This document shows, in pieces, positions 35,782 to 45,230 of a stretch of 64,000 bases of DNA. How positions within the stretch are numbered: position 1 is the stretch's first letter; each line of letters opens with the position of its first letter. The notes under the pieces are model-generated. The model was not told where the DNA came from. It ran no database searches and saw only the letters and a list, made by a program, of their open reading frames with translations. Position numbers and translations under genes: made by a program. Source of the DNA: Candidatus Alistipes merdigallinarum (lineage in GTDB: Bacteria > Bacteroidota > Bacteroidia > Bacteroidales > Rikenellaceae); contig DWXH01000031.1 in NCBI GenBank assembly GCA_019119305.1, positions 87,707 to 151,706 of the forward strand, given 5' to 3'.

Positions 35782-37176
35782 TTACCGGGACGATGAGACT
35801 GCCTCCCGAATATCCGCCATTATTTTCTCTGCCAAAGCATCGGCCGACGCCTTATCCCTGCTTTCGCTGTATATGCGGATGATCGGCTCCGTGTTCGATT
35901 TCCGCAAATGCACCCACTCGGTCGGAAAATCGATCTTCACCCCGTCGATATCGTTGACCTGTTCGTGAGCATACTTCTCCTTGATCTGCTTCAAAACAGC
36001 ATCCACATCGATCTGGGGCGTGAGCTGAATTTTGTTTTTCGAGATATAATATTGCGGATAGGTAGCCCGAAGCGCCGAAACACTCATCCCCGAATGGGCC
36101 AGATGCGTCAGGAACAACGCCACCCCGACCAAAGCATCGCGGCCATAGTGACATTCGGGATAGATCACCCCGCCGTTACCTTCGCCTCCGATCACCGCTC
36201 CAACCTCCTTCATACGCGTTACGACATTGACCTCGCCCACCGCAGCGGCATAATAGGTGCAGCCGTGTTTTTCGGTTACGTCGCGCAGAGCCCGCGAAGA
36301 GCTGAGGTTCGACACGGTCGTCCCTTTCGTATGCGAAAGAATATAGTCCGCAACGGCCACCAGCGTGTACTCCTCTCCAAACATAGTCCCGTCCTCACAA
36401 ACCAAGGCCAGACGGTCGACATCCGGATCGACAACAATACCCAGATCTGCCTTTTCTGCCACAACCCGAGCCGATATCTCCGTCAGGTGTTCGGGGATAG
36501 GTTCCGGGTTGTGGGCAAAGTGGCCGTCGGGTGTACAATTCAGCTCAATAACCTCTACTCCCAACTCCCGAAGCAGCGCAGGAATAACAACACCTCCTAC
36601 CGAATTAACGGCATCTACGACCACTTTAAATTGAGCCGCCCGAACTGCATCTCGATCAACCAATTTCAACGAGAGTACCCGTTCGATATGCTCATTATCG
36701 TAGCTTTCCCGAGAAATCACCTTCCCGATACGATCGATATCGGCAAACGTATAATTATCTGCGGCAGCAATGGCCAAGACCCGTTTCCCTTCGGCATCGT
36801 TCAAAAATTCACCGCGCCAATTCAACAGTTTCAAAGCATTCCACTGTTTCGGGTTATGACTGGCAGTCAGGATAATTCCGCCGTCGGCTCCATATCCGGT
36901 CACGGCCAATTCAACCGTCGGTGTAGACGCCAACCCGACGTTCACGACATCGACGCCGCAGCCACACAACGTCCCTTCGACAATCGAAGAGACCCATTCA
37001 CCCGACAGGCGGGCATCCCGTCCGATCACTACACGCAGCCGTCGTTCCACGTTTTTCTCTTTCAGCCATTCGACGTAAGCCGCCGTAAATTTGACCAAAT
37101 CCTGTGGAGTAAGGTTATCACCGGCACCTCCGCCGATTGTTCCGCGTATTCCGGATATCGATTTTATCAGTGTCAT
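35782..37176 (-). CDS. glmM: Phosphoglucosamine mutase (alpha-D-phosphohexomutase family)
   Basis: 464 residues. The phosphoserine loop TASHNPKQWNALK has Ser 106, the metal loop is DPDVDRL and the sugar-binding loop is GEGNGG. GlmM converts glucosamine-6-phosphate to glucosamine-1-phosphate for cell-wall UDP-GlcNAc. Bacteroidetes carry several phosphohexomutases, so phosphomannomutase activity cannot be ruled out. Monocistronic by spacing. Confidence 0.85.
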   Translation of the reverse strand: MTLIKSISGIRGTIGGGAGDNLTPQDLVKFTAAYVEWLKEKNVERRLRVVIGRDARLSGEWVSSIVEGTLCGCGVDVVNVGLASTPTVELAVTGYGADGGIILTASHNPKQWNALKLLNWRGEFLNDAEGKRVLAIAAADNYTFADIDRIGKVISRESYDNEHIERVLSLKLVDRDAVRAAQFKVVVDAVNSVGGVVIPALLRELGVEVIELNCTPDGHFAHNPEPIPEHLTEISARVVAEKADLGIVVDPDVDRLALVCEDGTMFGEEYTLVAVADYILSHTKGTTVSNLSSSRALRDVTEKHGCTYYAAAVGEVNVVTRMKEVGAVIGGEGNGGVIYPECHYGRDALVGVALFLTHLAHSGMSVSALRATYPQYYISKNKIQLTPQIDVDAVLKQIKEKYAHEQVNDIDGVKIDFPTEWVHLRKSNTEPIIRIYSESRDKASADALAEKIMADIREAVSSSR

Positions 37177-37253
37177 AACAATCTATCGTTTTATGAATTT
37201 TGACACAAAATAATTATTTTTATGCCAATAATAAAAATCCGCTGCTATATTTT

Positions 37254-38129
37254 ATGAGAGTTATCCCTTCTTCTGAATTAATAATCAACCGCGACGGTTC
37301 GATTTTTCACCTGCACCTGAGACCCGACCAGGTAGCCCCGACCATTCTGCTGGTCGGAGATCCGGGACGTGTCGACCGGATTGCCGGCTATCTCGACTCC
37401 ATTGAACTCCGCTCAGCGAATCGCGAATTCGTCACGGTCACCGGTTCATATAAAGGGAAGCGCATCAGCGTTATCTCGACCGGCATCGGCACCGACAACA
37501 TCGATATTGTTCTCAACGAATTGGACGCCCTGTTCAACATCGATTTCGAAACACGTACCGAAAAGCCCGTCAAAACCCGTTTGACCCTGCTGCGTATCGG
37601 CACATGCGGCGCCATACAACCCGACTTAAAAATCGGCGACCTGATCCTTTCCCGCATCTCGGCAGGATTCGACGGTTTGCTGAACTTCTATCAAGGACGC
37701 GACTCGGTGTGCGACAAAGAGATGGAGACCGCATTCCTCGAACATACAGAATGGGGCAAGCTGTTGACCATCCCCTATTTTGTCCGCTGCTCCGACCGAC
37801 TGGCCGAGCTTTTTTCGGACTGTACACACTGCGGCATGACCATTTCGGCTCCGGGTTTCTATGCCCCACAAGGCCGATACCTTCGTCTGTCTCCAGCTGA
37901 TCCACAGTTGAACGAAAAGATCGAGTCGTTCCGTTACGGATCGTTCCGTTTCACCAATTTCGAGATGGAAGGCTCGGCTTTGGCCGGACTTTCGCTGCTC
38001 ATGGGACACGACGCCGCTACCATCTGTACGGTTATCGCTCAACGCGTTGCGCTCGACATGGAGACCGACTATCAGCCTTTTGTTGATAAGATGATAACAA
38101 CGTCTCTCGACCGACTGGCCGGAATTTGA
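37254..38129 (+). CDS. Nucleoside phosphorylase (uridine-phosphorylase-like)
   Basis: 291 residues from the ATG at 37254 (MRVIPSSELIINRDGSIFHL). Motifs VGDPGRVDRIA, GSYKGKRISVISTGIG, LLRIGTCGAIQPDLKIGDL and the ribose-binding NFEMEGSALAGLSLLMGH are those of the nucleoside phosphorylase I superfamily. Uridine is the likeliest substrate but purine substrates are possible. Directly upstream of dnaN. Confidence 0.9.
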   Translation: MRVIPSSELIINRDGSIFHLHLRPDQVAPTILLVGDPGRVDRIAGYLDSIELRSANREFVTVTGSYKGKRISVISTGIGTDNIDIVLNELDALFNIDFETRTEKPVKTRLTLLRIGTCGAIQPDLKIGDLILSRISAGFDGLLNFYQGRDSVCDKEMETAFLEHTEWGKLLTIPYFVRCSDRLAELFSDCTHCGMTISAPGFYAPQGRYLRLSPADPQLNEKIESFRYGSFRFTNFEMEGSALAGLSLLMGHDAATICTVIAQRVALDMETDYQPFVDKMITTSLDRLAGI

Positions 38130-38139
38130 TTTTTTGCTC

Positions 38140-38147
38140 TATCTTTG
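38140..38147 (+). promoter_or_regulatory. Candidate -7 element of dnaN
   Basis: TATCTTTG, 44 bp before the dnaN ATG; a TTTG lies only 11 bp upstream, so the -33 part is missing. Confidence 0.45.
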
Positions 38148-38191
38148 AATGGATAAAAGCTGCAACAAAACATATAAAACCATAAATAACT

Positions 38192-39319
38192 ATGAAATTT
38201 GTCGTATCATCTACCGCATTGCTGAATGTACTGCAAACCCTGAGTAAGGTTGTCAGCAACAAAAATACGCTTCCGATTCTGGACAACTTTCTATTCGATC
38301 TCAAAGACGGAGTGCTGAAAATCACAGCTTCGGACCTCGAGACCACACAAATCGGTTCGCTCCAGGTGGAAAACATGGAAGAAGAGGGTCTTATGGCCGT
38401 ACCGGTCAAACTGATGCTCGACTCACTCAAGGAGTTCTCCGAACAACCGCTGACGATCGAAGCCAATGAATCGACCTGGGAGATCAACATCAGCTGGAAA
38501 ACCGGAAAACTGACGATTCCGGGTACCTCCGGGCTGAGCTACCCGAACCTTCCGGAATTGAAATCCGACGACAAACAAGGTCTTACGATCGATACAGGGA
38601 CCCTGCTCTGCGGAATCAACAAAACGATTTTCGCTACGGCCGACGACGAAATGCGTCCCGTAATGAACGGCGTCTATTTCCACTTCGAGGCAGGAAACCT
38701 CACCTTCGTCGCAACTGATGCCCACAAACTGGTCAAATTCGTTGCTCCGGCCGAAACGAATATCACGGCATCATTCATTCTCCCCAAAAAACCGGCCAAC
38801 CTGCTCAAAGGTATCCTGGGTAAAGAGGAAGAGGATATTTCGATGGAGTTCGACGACAAGAATGTGGTATTCAAGCTCAAGAACAGTACATTGATCTGCC
38901 GTCTGATCGAAGGTAACTACCCCAATTACAATGCGGTGATCCCGGCCAATAACCCCAACCGCATACAAATCGACCGGGTAGAACTACTCAACGGCATCCG
39001 GCGTGTAGCTGTCTGCTCGAACCAGGCAACCAACCTGATCAAAATGGATATTGAAAGCGGCACGATACATCTGACGGCGCAAGACCTCGACTTCTCGGTA
39101 TCGGCTCAGGAATCGATTCCGTGCGAATATGAAGGCGACAACATTTCAATCGGTTTCAAATCGACTTTCCTAATCGAGATCCTCTCCAACATCGACACAC
39201 AAAATGTTCTGCTCGAGTTAGCCGACTCCACCCGTGCCGGAGTATTCAAACCCGTTTATGACGAGGCCCCGAGTTCCGATACCTTGATGCTGTTGATGCC
39301 GATGATGATCAACGCATAA
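38192..39319 (+). CDS. dnaN: DNA polymerase III beta subunit (sliding clamp)
   Basis: 375 residues, three repeated clamp domains: MKFVVSSTALLNVLQTLSKV, then VMNGVYFHFEAGNLTFVATDAHKLV, and a conserved C-terminal LMPMMI tail. It encircles DNA and tethers the replicase. It is not beside dnaA here, as is normal in Bacteroidetes. Confidence 0.97.
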   Translation: MKFVVSSTALLNVLQTLSKVVSNKNTLPILDNFLFDLKDGVLKITASDLETTQIGSLQVENMEEEGLMAVPVKLMLDSLKEFSEQPLTIEANESTWEINISWKTGKLTIPGTSGLSYPNLPELKSDDKQGLTIDTGTLLCGINKTIFATADDEMRPVMNGVYFHFEAGNLTFVATDAHKLVKFVAPAETNITASFILPKKPANLLKGILGKEEEDISMEFDDKNVVFKLKNSTLICRLIEGNYPNYNAVIPANNPNRIQIDRVELLNGIRRVAVCSNQATNLIKMDIESGTIHLTAQDLDFSVSAQESIPCEYEGDNISIGFKSTFLIEILSNIDTQNVLLELADSTRAGVFKPVYDEAPSSDTLMLLMPMMINA

Positions 39320-39358
39320 CCCTTCATACGAAACGAGTACCCAATCCATCGAACGAAG

Positions 39359-40132
39359 ATGAATTTGAATCTGAAAAGGCCGATTGTTTTTCTGGATTTG
39401 GAAACGACCGGGGTGGATCCGTCAAAAGACCGGATTGTCGAGATATCGTTGGTCAAAGTGATGCCGGACGGCAGCGAAGAGGTGAAGACCCGGAGGTTGA
39501 ATCCTCAGATGCACATCCCCGAAGCCGCATCGGCCATCCACCACATCTACGACAAGGATGTCGCCGATTGCCCCACGTTTCCGATGATCGCAAAATCCCT
39601 ATGGAGCTATTTGGAGGGGTGCGATCTGGGAGGATACAATTCGAACAAATTCGATATCCCGGTTCTGGTCGAAGAGTTCTTGCGGGCCGGGATCGATGCG
39701 GACTTCAAAAAACGGCATTTCATCGACGTGCAAAACATTTTTCACAAGAAGGAACAGCGTACGTTGGTGGCCGCCTATAAATTCTATTGTGACAAGGACT
39801 TGAATGAGGCCCACTCGGCTGAAGCCGACACCAAGGCCACACTGGAGGTACTGAAGGCGCAGCTCGACCGCTACCCCGATCTGCAGAACGACGTCACTTT
39901 CCTATCGGACTATTCCAGCCGCGACCAAAGCATCGACTACGCCGGACGGATTGTTTACGACGACAAAAAAAGGGAGGTGTTTAATTTCGGGAAACACAAG
40001 GGTCGTCCGGTTGCCGAAGTATTCCGGACGGAACCGAGTTACTATTCGTGGATGATGAACGGAGATTTTCCGCTATATACCAAAAAGGTCATAACGGCAA
40101 TCCGTCTCCGGGAGATGAACAACAAAGAGTAG
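39359..40132 (+). CDS. 3'-5' exonuclease (DnaQ/epsilon-like) with a C-terminal DUF3820-like part
   Basis: 257 residues. Exonuclease motif I is FLDLETTGVDP, motif II includes GYNSNKFDIPVL, and HSAEADTKATLEVL supplies motif III (HxAxxD). The C-terminal 60 residues (FNFGKHKGRPVAEVFRTEPS, SWMMNGDF) match the DUF3820-like module often fused to such nucleases. Likely proofreading or repair. It lies 39 bp after dnaN and is probably in the same transcript. Confidence 0.92.
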   Translation: MNLNLKRPIVFLDLETTGVDPSKDRIVEISLVKVMPDGSEEVKTRRLNPQMHIPEAASAIHHIYDKDVADCPTFPMIAKSLWSYLEGCDLGGYNSNKFDIPVLVEEFLRAGIDADFKKRHFIDVQNIFHKKEQRTLVAAYKFYCDKDLNEAHSAEADTKATLEVLKAQLDRYPDLQNDVTFLSDYSSRDQSIDYAGRIVYDDKKREVFNFGKHKGRPVAEVFRTEPSYYSWMMNGDFPLYTKKVITAIRLREMNNKE

Positions 40133-40179
40133 CTGAGCCGACAGACGTCTTAACCAAAATAAAAAGCGGACAGATAGAA

Positions 40180-40214
40180 GAAGCGGGAACGAAAAAATCG
40201 TCCCCGCTTCTTTT
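40180..40214 (+). terminator. Terminator of the dnaN-exonuclease unit
   Basis: GAAGCGGG and CCCGCTTC arms with inner ACGA/TCGT pairing, followed by TTTT. Confidence 0.75.
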
Positions 40215-40231
40215 ACTAAAAGGACGGGCCC

Positions 40232-41206
40232 TCACTTCGACCGCTCTACGGTATGCAGGATATTGCAATCCTTATCCAACATATACAGTTTCAAATCCTT
40301 ATCCGATGCGGAAATTACCGAAAATCCTGTTTCCGGACTGCAAAAAACCGTACCCTCTACAGGAGATACCTTCCGGCTGAGCGAACCGGCCGTATTGACC
40401 ACATAGTCGACATGGCTCCCCTCGGGCTTGATGTGCTGGAAATTATGGATGTGCCCGCAGACATACAGGTCGACTCCATACTTGCGCAACAGCGGATCGA
40501 CACGTTGCTGCATGTTTTCCCGTTCAACATCATCTTTTGAAGTTTGCGCATAGATCGGATGGTGTCCGATCACCACTTTCCACGTCTCGTTCGAAGCACA
40601 GAGCGTCGAGTCGAGCCAACGCAGCTGACGGTCGATATCCTGAGCTGCCACATCGCGATAGGACTCCTCCGACTCTTCCCGATACTTGTCAATCAACGGA
40701 GTCGTATCGATAAAAATCAGTTTAAGCGTCGCGCTATCGTCCAACTGGTATGATTTCGCATAATACCGGTCCGGCATACACCACCGACGACTGACCTGAC
40801 TATAATCAATTACAGCTTGAGTATTCCCCCGATATTCATGGTTTCCCAAAACAGGCAGCCACTCGATCATCAACTCGGGATGGTTATAAATCAACTCATA
40901 ATTGGTCATCCAAAGCGGGTCCTTCACACTGGCAACTCCCTCGAAATGATGTACATCGCCTGCAGCCGCAACAAACTCGATATCGGTATTCTCGGCCAAC
41001 TCGCCCATACGCTCGGCTATGATCTTCTGATCGTAGTAGCCATTACGTCCCAAGTCGTTGGCAACGATAAAATTAAAACGGTCATCCAACAATGAGTCGA
41101 GTTGTTCATAAGATACCGCGCTCTCGGGTGCAGTCCCTTGTTGGCAAGAGGCCAGAACCATACCGAACAGCAACCCGGCCAATAAAATCTGTCTTAACGC
41201 ATTCAT
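40232..41206 (-). CDS. Purple-acid-phosphatase-like calcineurin lipoprotein
   Basis: 324 residues with signal peptide and lipobox MVLASC. The five metal motifs appear in order: NDLGRNGYYDQ (DxG), AAGDVHH (GDxxY position), VLGNHEY (GNHE), VIGHHPIY (VxxH) and GHIHNFQH (GHxH). This layout matches ACP5/TRAP-type purple acid phosphatases, except that the iron-binding Tyr of GDxxY is a His. It should hydrolyse phosphoesters at the cell surface or in the periplasm. It follows a TonB-dependent receptor gene by 33 bp on the same strand, which suggests phosphate-ester capture and uptake. Confidence 0.85.
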   Translation of the reverse strand: MNALRQILLAGLLFGMVLASCQQGTAPESAVSYEQLDSLLDDRFNFIVANDLGRNGYYDQKIIAERMGELAENTDIEFVAAAGDVHHFEGVASVKDPLWMTNYELIYNHPELMIEWLPVLGNHEYRGNTQAVIDYSQVSRRWCMPDRYYAKSYQLDDSATLKLIFIDTTPLIDKYREESEESYRDVAAQDIDRQLRWLDSTLCASNETWKVVIGHHPIYAQTSKDDVERENMQQRVDPLLRKYGVDLYVCGHIHNFQHIKPEGSHVDYVVNTAGSLSRKVSPVEGTVFCSPETGFSVISASDKDLKLYMLDKDCNILHTVERSK

Positions 41207-41239
41207 CTATTCTCAATATTAAAATTATCCCTTAATCAA

Positions 41240-44056
41240 TTAAAAATCCCATTTAACCCCCAGATTGAAGCTTCCCTGATAATACTCCAACTGAGCGACT
41301 CTGCTGCGAATACCCTGATAGTAACGCAACGGTTGATTTGTCAAATTATTTGCCTCTGCAAATATCCGTACACCTTTTCCGATAAGATAAGAAGCATTGG
41401 CATCGAGAAATAACTGACGGTCATAGTAACGATCCTCAAAAGCATTTCCACCTACCTCATCGATATAATTACCGGTGAAATTGAGCGAAACACGTGCCGA
41501 AAAACGGTTGTTTTCCCAAGCCAACGAAGCATTGAACATGTGGGGTGCCGTTCCTGGCAATTTCACATCGGTCCGCTCCTCGCCATCTTCGTTGTAAATA
41601 CCCTGTGTCATTGAGTGTGTATAGGTATAATTGAGCATTACGCTGAAATTACTCAAAAACTTCGAATTGAAGAAGTCGAGTTTACGCTGCAAAGCCACCT
41701 CGAATCCAAACAGATCGACGTTATCGCCATTGAGCGGACGGACTATCTGCCACTCTTCACCGGTCGGAATCGGATTGGGCAGATCGGGGAAATCGGCGGC
41801 AAATTTTTCAGTCGTATAATTGGCGTCCAAATAGTTATAGATAAAATTATTCAAGTTTTTATAAAAAGCACCGACAGAAACAATTCCTACCGACTGGAAA
41901 TAATACTCACCCATAAGATCGAGGTTATAGGAGTAGGTCGCTTTTAGATTGGGATTTCCCGCCTGTATTTCACGATCCTCCACATTGACATCGGCAAACG
42001 GTACCAAGGTATAATAATTCGGACGTGCAATAGCCGTAGAAAAGGCTCCCCTCAAAACCATCCGATCGCTGGCATTCCACATCACGGTCAAACTGGGCAG
42101 GACATTGGCATAGTTGTTTTCCATTTCGTTTGCACCTGTATTGTCATACTCCTCATTGAGTGAATAGGCACCTTTGTAATCCACATGAGTATACTCCACG
42201 CGGGCGCCGACGATATACATCAATTTCGGCGTAATGTTCTGGTCCCAACGCAGGTAACCGGCATAGATCTGTTCATTCGCCTTGTAGTTGCTGACCAGAT
42301 ATTCGGAAGGGTCTGCCTCCGCCTGAAACTCGGAAGTATTATACAGATTGACGTTACCGAGCCATTTGTTCGACACGAAAGTACCCGGCACATAATGACT
42401 GCCTTGAATCAGCGGTTCGTTGTAAGTAACAGTCCCCATCTGATCGAGATTGGGAAGTCCCGATACCGGATCGTACTCGTAAAAATTATTATTCCGCTCT
42501 TTGGTCTTGATCCGGGCACGAAGACCGAAATGCAAACGTCCTTTTTGTCCGGCAATCACGCTGAGCGGCACACGGGCGTTGATCTTCGCAGCATACTCCT
42601 GCTCATCGGTATAGTCGTGTTGTTCGGTCAGCTTATCGAAAACGAATGACTCGGGACTCTCTCCGGGAGCCGTTATATAGGGTTTATAGGTATCCGAAAG
42701 ATTCTGCGTCATGGCAAGACCCTCCTGCAGATATTCGATATACCGCTCATGCGGCCGGTTCTCGCTGGCTTTCGCATAGCTCAAATTCCAGTCGAGGTCG
42801 AATTTGGGCGAGATCAGGTGCGTTCCGGTCAGGGCATAGGACTGTACGCGCTGATCTTCCAGACGACGTCTCTTGTTGCGGCAATCGTCGATCCCGCCTT
42901 TGGTCTCGCGCGAAACGGCACCCGTATATCCCGAAATAGCTCCACTATTTCCATAAACCGGTTCTATATCCTGATACGTAACACGGTAACGATTTTCCCG
43001 ATCGTCCCGCCAATTATACATAGCATCGAGAGCCAACGTATTATTGTCATTGATCTTCCAGTCGGTATTGAGGGCAAGGCTACGCCGGATACGCTGTACA
43101 TCGTATTTACGGACATCCATCTCTTCGAGGTAAACGTTCCCGTTATCGTCCTCTGTCCACACCCCTTCTATATTATCCGACCCGTAATCCTTATTCATGT
43201 AAGAGGCCGAAAGGACAATGCCGACTTTGTCGTTTGCAAAACGGTTCGAATAGACAATCGACCCCGCACCGGTCGCTCCATCCCGAATCGGATTGTATCC
43301 ACCGTATCCCGTAATAGAGATACGTTGTCCTCCGGAAGCGGCACGGGTCACCAGATCAATCGATCCTCCGATGGCATCTCCATCCATATCCGGCGTAAGG
43401 GTCTTGTTGACCTGAATCGTCTGGATCATATCCGACGGAATCAGGTCCATCTGTACCTTCCGGTTGTCTCCCTCCGCCGAAGGAATCCGGTTCCCGTTGA
43501 GCGTTACGGAGTTAAGTTCAGAAGCCAAACCTCGCACAATAATGTTACGGGCCTCACCCTGGTCGTTCTGCATCGTAATTCCGGGCACACGTTTAAGCGC
43601 ATCGCCGATGTTCGCATCGGGAAAACGGCCGACCTGGTCCGAAGAGATCACATGGGTTACATTACGGTTGGTCTTCTGCTGATTGAAGGCCTTCGCCTGT
43701 CCCCGGAGCATGTCGCCCATGATCACTACCTCTCCGAGCGTCTTCACATCTTCCACTATTGCAAAAACGATTTTCGTATTTTCACCCGATCTTACAGTTA
43801 CCTGTTGTGCTTCGGTAAGATATCCCAAATAGGAGACCTCAATCCGATAATCACCGGCAGGGACATTCAGAAATTCAAAATAGCCGTTTTTATCGGATAT
43901 CGTATAACGGTTCAATTTGTCGAGCGTCAACATCGCTCCGGGAAGAGTACGTCCTGAACTTTTTTCAGTCACCGTACCCGAGATCAAACCTCCATTCTGG
44001 GCCGGCAGGTTCTGAACGAAAATCGCAAACAAAAGCAAAAGTACAAATCGTTTCAT
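41240..44056 (-). CDS. TonB-dependent receptor with CarboxypepD_reg-like N-domain
   Basis: 938 residues. Signal peptide; CarboxypepD_reg-like beta-sandwich (about 22-100, GTVTEKSSGRTLPGA, SYLGYLTEAQQ); TonB plug (about 115-230, with RVPGITMQNDQGEARNIIVR); a 22-strand barrel; ends in aromatic FNLGVKWDF. It is not a SusC-type receptor: no SusD partner lies next to it and the barrel is of ordinary size. Together with the phosphatase-like lipoprotein it could import an organophosphate or phytate product (inference). A minus-strand TACTTTTG lies at 44083-44090. Confidence 0.93.
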   Translation of the reverse strand: MKRFVLLLLFAIFVQNLPAQNGGLISGTVTEKSSGRTLPGAMLTLDKLNRYTISDKNGYFEFLNVPAGDYRIEVSYLGYLTEAQQVTVRSGENTKIVFAIVEDVKTLGEVVIMGDMLRGQAKAFNQQKTNRNVTHVISSDQVGRFPDANIGDALKRVPGITMQNDQGEARNIIVRGLASELNSVTLNGNRIPSAEGDNRKVQMDLIPSDMIQTIQVNKTLTPDMDGDAIGGSIDLVTRAASGGQRISITGYGGYNPIRDGATGAGSIVYSNRFANDKVGIVLSASYMNKDYGSDNIEGVWTEDDNGNVYLEEMDVRKYDVQRIRRSLALNTDWKINDNNTLALDAMYNWRDDRENRYRVTYQDIEPVYGNSGAISGYTGAVSRETKGGIDDCRNKRRRLEDQRVQSYALTGTHLISPKFDLDWNLSYAKASENRPHERYIEYLQEGLAMTQNLSDTYKPYITAPGESPESFVFDKLTEQHDYTDEQEYAAKINARVPLSVIAGQKGRLHFGLRARIKTKERNNNFYEYDPVSGLPNLDQMGTVTYNEPLIQGSHYVPGTFVSNKWLGNVNLYNTSEFQAEADPSEYLVSNYKANEQIYAGYLRWDQNITPKLMYIVGARVEYTHVDYKGAYSLNEEYDNTGANEMENNYANVLPSLTVMWNASDRMVLRGAFSTAIARPNYYTLVPFADVNVEDREIQAGNPNLKATYSYNLDLMGEYYFQSVGIVSVGAFYKNLNNFIYNYLDANYTTEKFAADFPDLPNPIPTGEEWQIVRPLNGDNVDLFGFEVALQRKLDFFNSKFLSNFSVMLNYTYTHSMTQGIYNEDGEERTDVKLPGTAPHMFNASLAWENNRFSARVSLNFTGNYIDEVGGNAFEDRYYDRQLFLDANASYLIGKGVRIFAEANNLTNQPLRYYQGIRSRVAQLEYYQGSFNLGVKWDF

Positions 44057-44223
44057 AAATTAACCTAATATTGATTCGCCGGCAAAAGTATCGGTCACAT
44101 ATTATGATATTATGAACATCGTATTAATATTCTATTAAAAAGCAGAACATTAAACCTCACGCTCTTCCGTTACATGAAATCAACCTTCCGTTTTTTCTCC
44201 CCCATCGATTTAATACTTTAAAG

Positions 44224-44247
44224 GTTGTTTCATACTCCATAAACAAC
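44224..44247. repeat. Inverted repeat in the gap between the TonB receptor and AraC genes
   Basis: GTTGTTT (44224-44230) and AAACAAC (44241-44247) around 10 nt. It could be an operator for an AraC protein or a weak terminator of the AraC gene ending at 44350. The rest of 44057-44349 shows nothing else. Confidence 0.3.
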
Positions 44248-44349
44248 ATCGACAAATATCAATAGATGGTGCTTTTACCATCCATTACTACATATTTTCT
44301 TAAATGGACAAAAAATAGCCGAACGACTATTCAAAAAACGGAAATACGA

Positions 44350-45204
44350 TCAACAAGAATAACGAAACCGATCGGGAGAACAGCCTACGGTTTTTTGGAA
44401 AAATCGGACAAAACTCTGCACGGTCGGGAATCCGGTCATAACAGCAATTCGCGCAAGCGGGAAATCCGTTTCGCGGAGCAGCCTTTCAGCCAAAAGGACA
44501 CATTGACGATCGATGTATTCATTATGAGACAACCCGGTTTCCACACGGAGCAGGTCCTCCAGATAGGCTTCAGAGATACCGAGCTGTCCGGCACATACCC
44601 GTAACGACAAACCGCCGCATGTTCCGATCCCGTGCTCCGCAACACTTTTCTTGACGATCGATCCATATCGTTGGAGCGTCTCCTGCACAGACAGGGAACG
44701 AGTGATAAATTGCCGCTCATAAAACCGGACGACATAATCGAGCAGCAATCCGATCCGTTTAGCAAGAAGCGATCCGCTAAATTCGTCGGCCCCGTTTCGT
44801 ATCTCATCGCCTATTGTCTCCATACACTCTTCGATCACCCCTCTCTCCCGCAAAGAGAGATGTAATGCCTCACGCTCCCGGTAGCGAAAAAAGGTATAAC
44901 GCAAAAAATCCTTTTCAAGAGGTGTACCCCGAAAAACATCAGGTCGGAATGCAAGTAATTTCCCCTTTAATGATAGAGCACGTATCGCTGTACGGATCGT
45001 TTCTGTTTTCGGATCAATCGGTGCAGCACAGAGCAGCATCCCGTCCGTATAATCATCCTTTTGCCAACCATATCTCCTACTTCGACCCGAATACGTATAC
45101 AACACGATAGTGTAATAACCCGATTCCCTGAAAATCGGAACCATGGCATCAGCCCCGGGCCCCTCTTCTTCACTGACCCATGAGTGAATCTCCTCCGACT
45201 CCAT
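44350..45204 (-). CDS. AraC-family regulator, paralogue of the next upstream gene
   Basis: 284 residues. The N-terminal half is a cupin-like sensor with FRPDVFRGTPLEKDF, RYTFFRYREREALHLSLRE and LLLDYVVRFYERQF, all matched in diverged form in the gene at 45231-46127. The C-terminal AraC DNA-binding domain has two helix-turn-helix parts (GISEAYLEDLLRVETGL and IAVMTGFPTVQSFVRFFQKT). The second is more divergent than usual. Likely controls the redox module at 46393-50362 or its own gene; no ligand known. Confidence 0.88.
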   Translation of the reverse strand: MESEEIHSWVSEEEGPGADAMVPIFRESGYYTIVLYTYSGRSRRYGWQKDDYTDGMLLCAAPIDPKTETIRTAIRALSLKGKLLAFRPDVFRGTPLEKDFLRYTFFRYREREALHLSLRERGVIEECMETIGDEIRNGADEFSGSLLAKRIGLLLDYVVRFYERQFITRSLSVQETLQRYGSIVKKSVAEHGIGTCGGLSLRVCAGQLGISEAYLEDLLRVETGLSHNEYIDRQCVLLAERLLRETDFPLARIAVMTGFPTVQSFVRFFQKTVGCSPDRFRYSC

Positions 45205-45230
45205 AATTTAATAGAACAACTTACAATCCG

